From an uncultured Lachnospiraceae bacterium (GTDB lineage Bacteria; Bacillota; Clostridia; Lachnospirales; Lachnospiraceae): a stretch of DNA of 40,127 bases. The notes below the pieces were generated by a model, which was not told the origin of the DNA, made no database searches, and saw only the letters and a program-made list of their open reading frames with translations. Numbering within the stretch: position 1 is the first letter of the stretch; each line of letters starts with the position of its first letter. Below, piece after piece: positions 38,524 through 40,127 of the stretch. Position numbers and translations under genes: made by a program. The stretch lies in the NCBI GenBank assembly GCA_902793995.1, contig CADBFP010000018.1:1-40127 (forward strand), in the 5' to 3' direction.

Positions 38524-40127
38524 CTACTTTCGGATAAACACCCGCTTTCCCCGGTGATAAGTGTCCAGCACCTGGATTTCGTGCAATTTCTCCGGCTCGG
38601 TCCGGAAGGGATTTTGCGATAGAATCACAAAATCCGCCTGATATCCCGGCTGCAGCGCCCCGCTTATCCCCTCCCGGAATACGGCCCGGGCAGAGGCCTT
38701 GGTAAAGCTATCCAGGGCCTCCTGCACCGTGAAAGCCTCCCCGGGCAGGTAAGGGCCGGTGCCGTCTAAGGAGCAGCGGGTCACGGCGCACTGGATGCCC
38801 GCCATCACATCCGGCAGCTCCACGGGGCAGTCAGAGCCGTTGGACACGGTGACGCCCTGCTTCATCAGGCTCTTCCAGCTGTAGCTGCTTCCCGCCAATT
38901 CCGGCGGCACCAGTTTCTCCACGATATGATTATCATAATCCAAAAAGATGGACTGGGCATACACATGCAGTCCCAGCCGGGCCATGCGCTCCAACTGCTC
39001 CGGGCGGGAGATTTGGCAATGGACTATGCCGTGGCGGTGGTCCCCCCGGGGATGGGCAGTGACAGCCTCTTCTATGGCGTCCAGCACCTCCTCCAGGCAG
39101 GCATCCCCGATGGCATGCACCGCCACCTGCATGCCCCGGGCATGAGCCAGGCCGATCATGGTTTTCAAATGCTCCGGTGTAAATAAGGAAAAGCCCCGCT
39201 CTTCCGTTCCCAGATAAGGCATAGAAAGATGAGCGGTGCGGCTCCCCAGGGAGCCGTCTCCCAGCATCTTTAAGGGGCCGATGCGGAAACAATCCCCCCC
39301 GGCGCCGCTGATATCCTCGGCCTCCAGAAAGGCCTGCAAATCTTTCAATTCCGTGAAATTGCACTGCTCCGTCACATCCAGGCTCAGTTCCCCGGCAGCT
39401 TCCAGCTCCCGGTAGGCCTGGTTGATCAGCTGCCAGGGCACTCCTCTAAAGGTGCTGTAATCATCGCTTTGCACCCCGGTAATGCCGTAGGCGTGCACCG
39501 CCCGGATGGCCCGGCGCAGCATATCCTTGATATCCTCCGGGCCCGGCTGGGGCATCACGGAATTTAACAACTCAATGGCATTTTCGTACAGGCGGCCGTC
39601 GGGCTCGCCCTCTTCGTCCCGGCCAATGGCGCCCCCTTCCGGATCCGGGGTATTTCTGTTTATCCCCGCCAGCTTCAGCACCGCCGAGTTCACCACACAG
39701 GAATGGCCGCAGGCCCGGGTAATCATCACCGGGACATGCTCCGATACCTGATCCAGATCCCTCCGGGCGGGCATGCGCTTTTCATCCCGGAAATAATCCT
39801 GGTTCCAGCCCCGGCCCTTTAACCACTGGCCCGGGCGGGGCGGATTCTCCGCCAGAAAATCCTTCAGATACGCCAGCAGCCCCGCCAGAGAATCCGTATG
39901 CTCCCCCAGCCGGGCGCCGCTTAAGGTCTGACCGTAGTTTAAGAGATGCATGTGGGAGTCATGAAAGCCGGGGCAGACAAAGCAGCCCCCCAGATCCAAC
40001 AGCTCATCTCCGGATTCCGCCATTTCCAGCATTTCCCGGGAGGAGCCGCAGGCCAGAATCCGGCCCGCCTCCGCTACGAAGGCCTCCTGCAAGGGCAGGC
40101 TGCCGGTATAGATCTCGCCGTTGTAGT
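38524..40127 (-). CDS. Amidohydrolase (YtcJ-like), N-terminus beyond the window
   Basis: The frame is open to the right edge; the listed residues before LQEAFVAEAGRI (YNGEIYTGSLP) look like the start of the composite beta domain. The metal-site motif HDSHMHLL (H-x-H), then KGRGWNQDYF, a middle HAIGDACLEEVLDAIE and C-terminal NGSDCPVELPDV and GYQADFVILSQNP fit the amidohydrolase 3 family (PF07969). At least 530 residues, as usual. Substrate is unknown; related proteins hydrolyse N-acyl or cyclic amides. Confidence 0.93.
   Translation of the reverse strand, partial: YNGEIYTGSLPLQEAFVAEAGRILACGSSREMLEMAESGDELLDLGGCFVCPGFHDSHMHLLNYGQTLSGARLGEHTDSLAGLLAYLKDFLAENPPRPGQWLKGRGWNQDYFRDEKRMPARRDLDQVSEHVPVMITRACGHSCVVNSAVLKLAGINRNTPDPEGGAIGRDEEGEPDGRLYENAIELLNSVMPQPGPEDIKDMLRRAIRAVHAYGITGVQSDDYSTFRGVPWQLINQAYRELEAAGELSLDVTEQCNFTELKDLQAFLEAEDISGAGGDCFRIGPLKMLGDGSLGSRTAHLSMPYLGTEERGFSLFTPEHLKTMIGLAHARGMQVAVHAIGDACLEEVLDAIEEAVTAHPRGDHRHGIVHCQISRPEQLERMARLGLHVYAQSIFLDYDNHIVEKLVPPELAGSSYSWKSLMKQGVTVSNGSDCPVELPDVMAGIQCAVTRCSLDGTGPYLPGEAFTVQEALDSFTKASARAVFREGISGALQPGYQADFVILSQNPFRTEPEKLHEIQVLDTYHRGKRVFIRK

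Overview
The window looks like low-to-middle-GC gut Firmicutes, class Clostridia (Oscillospiraceae/Lachnospiraceae-type). The evidence is AGGAGG ribosome sites throughout, tight gene packing, a tmRNA with the tag ANEDYALAA, ComEA/ComEC, DegV, an M29 aminopeptidase, FtcD/cyclodeaminase, and typical clostridial two-component and sigma/anti-sigma genes. It does not read as one intact chromosome stretch. Two genes are broken at sharp junctions (about 1290 and about 3580-3597). An AT-rich piece at about 12.0-13.6 kb separates two GC-rich gene blocks. Either the source is a mosaic of recombined segments or the assembly is chimeric.

Layout. 1-1293: end of an esterase and a FrlB-like sugar-phosphate deglycase (SIS domains), cut and joined to an antisense RepA-type replication initiator fragment (1294-1466). 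1618-3590, minus strand: an L-cysteine desulfidase and the C-terminal half of a thioredoxin-reductase-like flavoprotein. 3591-4243: the N-terminal part of a permuted GH3 beta-glucosidase, with a frameshift. 4337-4612: a possible structured small RNA and two terminators. 4840-11441, plus strand: a co-directional block encoding a trigger-factor-like prolyl isomerase, thioredoxin, a small lipoprotein, a two-gene ABC exporter, a second small membrane-anchored protein that looks like a divergent paralogue of the lipoprotein, and a LytTR regulator whose receiver has lost its phosphorylation residues. This is the best candidate in the window for an undescribed system.

11442-13639: a gene-free stretch with large inverted repeats, then an AT-rich island with a DUF3800 gene behind a terminator-like leader, toxin/antitoxin-like gene remnants and three iteron-like repeats 23 bp apart. 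13640-21483, minus strand: CorA, DegV, aminopeptidase, tmRNA, a membrane protein, RidA, a C69 dipeptidase, a repeat-rich lipoprotein and a TM2 protein. 21757-25612: a secreted beta-sandwich protein, a divergent pair of ribbon-helix-helix regulators with a perfect palindromic operator, a divergent helix-turn-helix/protein-kinase pair and a zinc-ribbon membrane protein. 25712-29916: an orphan CdiA-like nuclease domain and comEC/comEA, with comEC read in frame into a downstream gene.

30226-38507, plus strand: a UBA-domain membrane protein with an OmpR/EnvZ-type pair, glutamate formimidoyltransferase plus cyclodeaminase (histidine/folate one-carbon metabolism), and a tandemly duplicated sigma/anti-sigma unit whose first partner is fused to a von Willebrand A domain. 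38524-40127: an amidohydrolase running off the window. Several repeat families run through 16.7-37.9 kb: a GGGACGG-type inverted repeat at three places (one a 101-bp near-continuous palindrome, one in frame inside a gene), GTGCACC hairpin elements, and a 20-bp duplication of the tmRNA 3' end.
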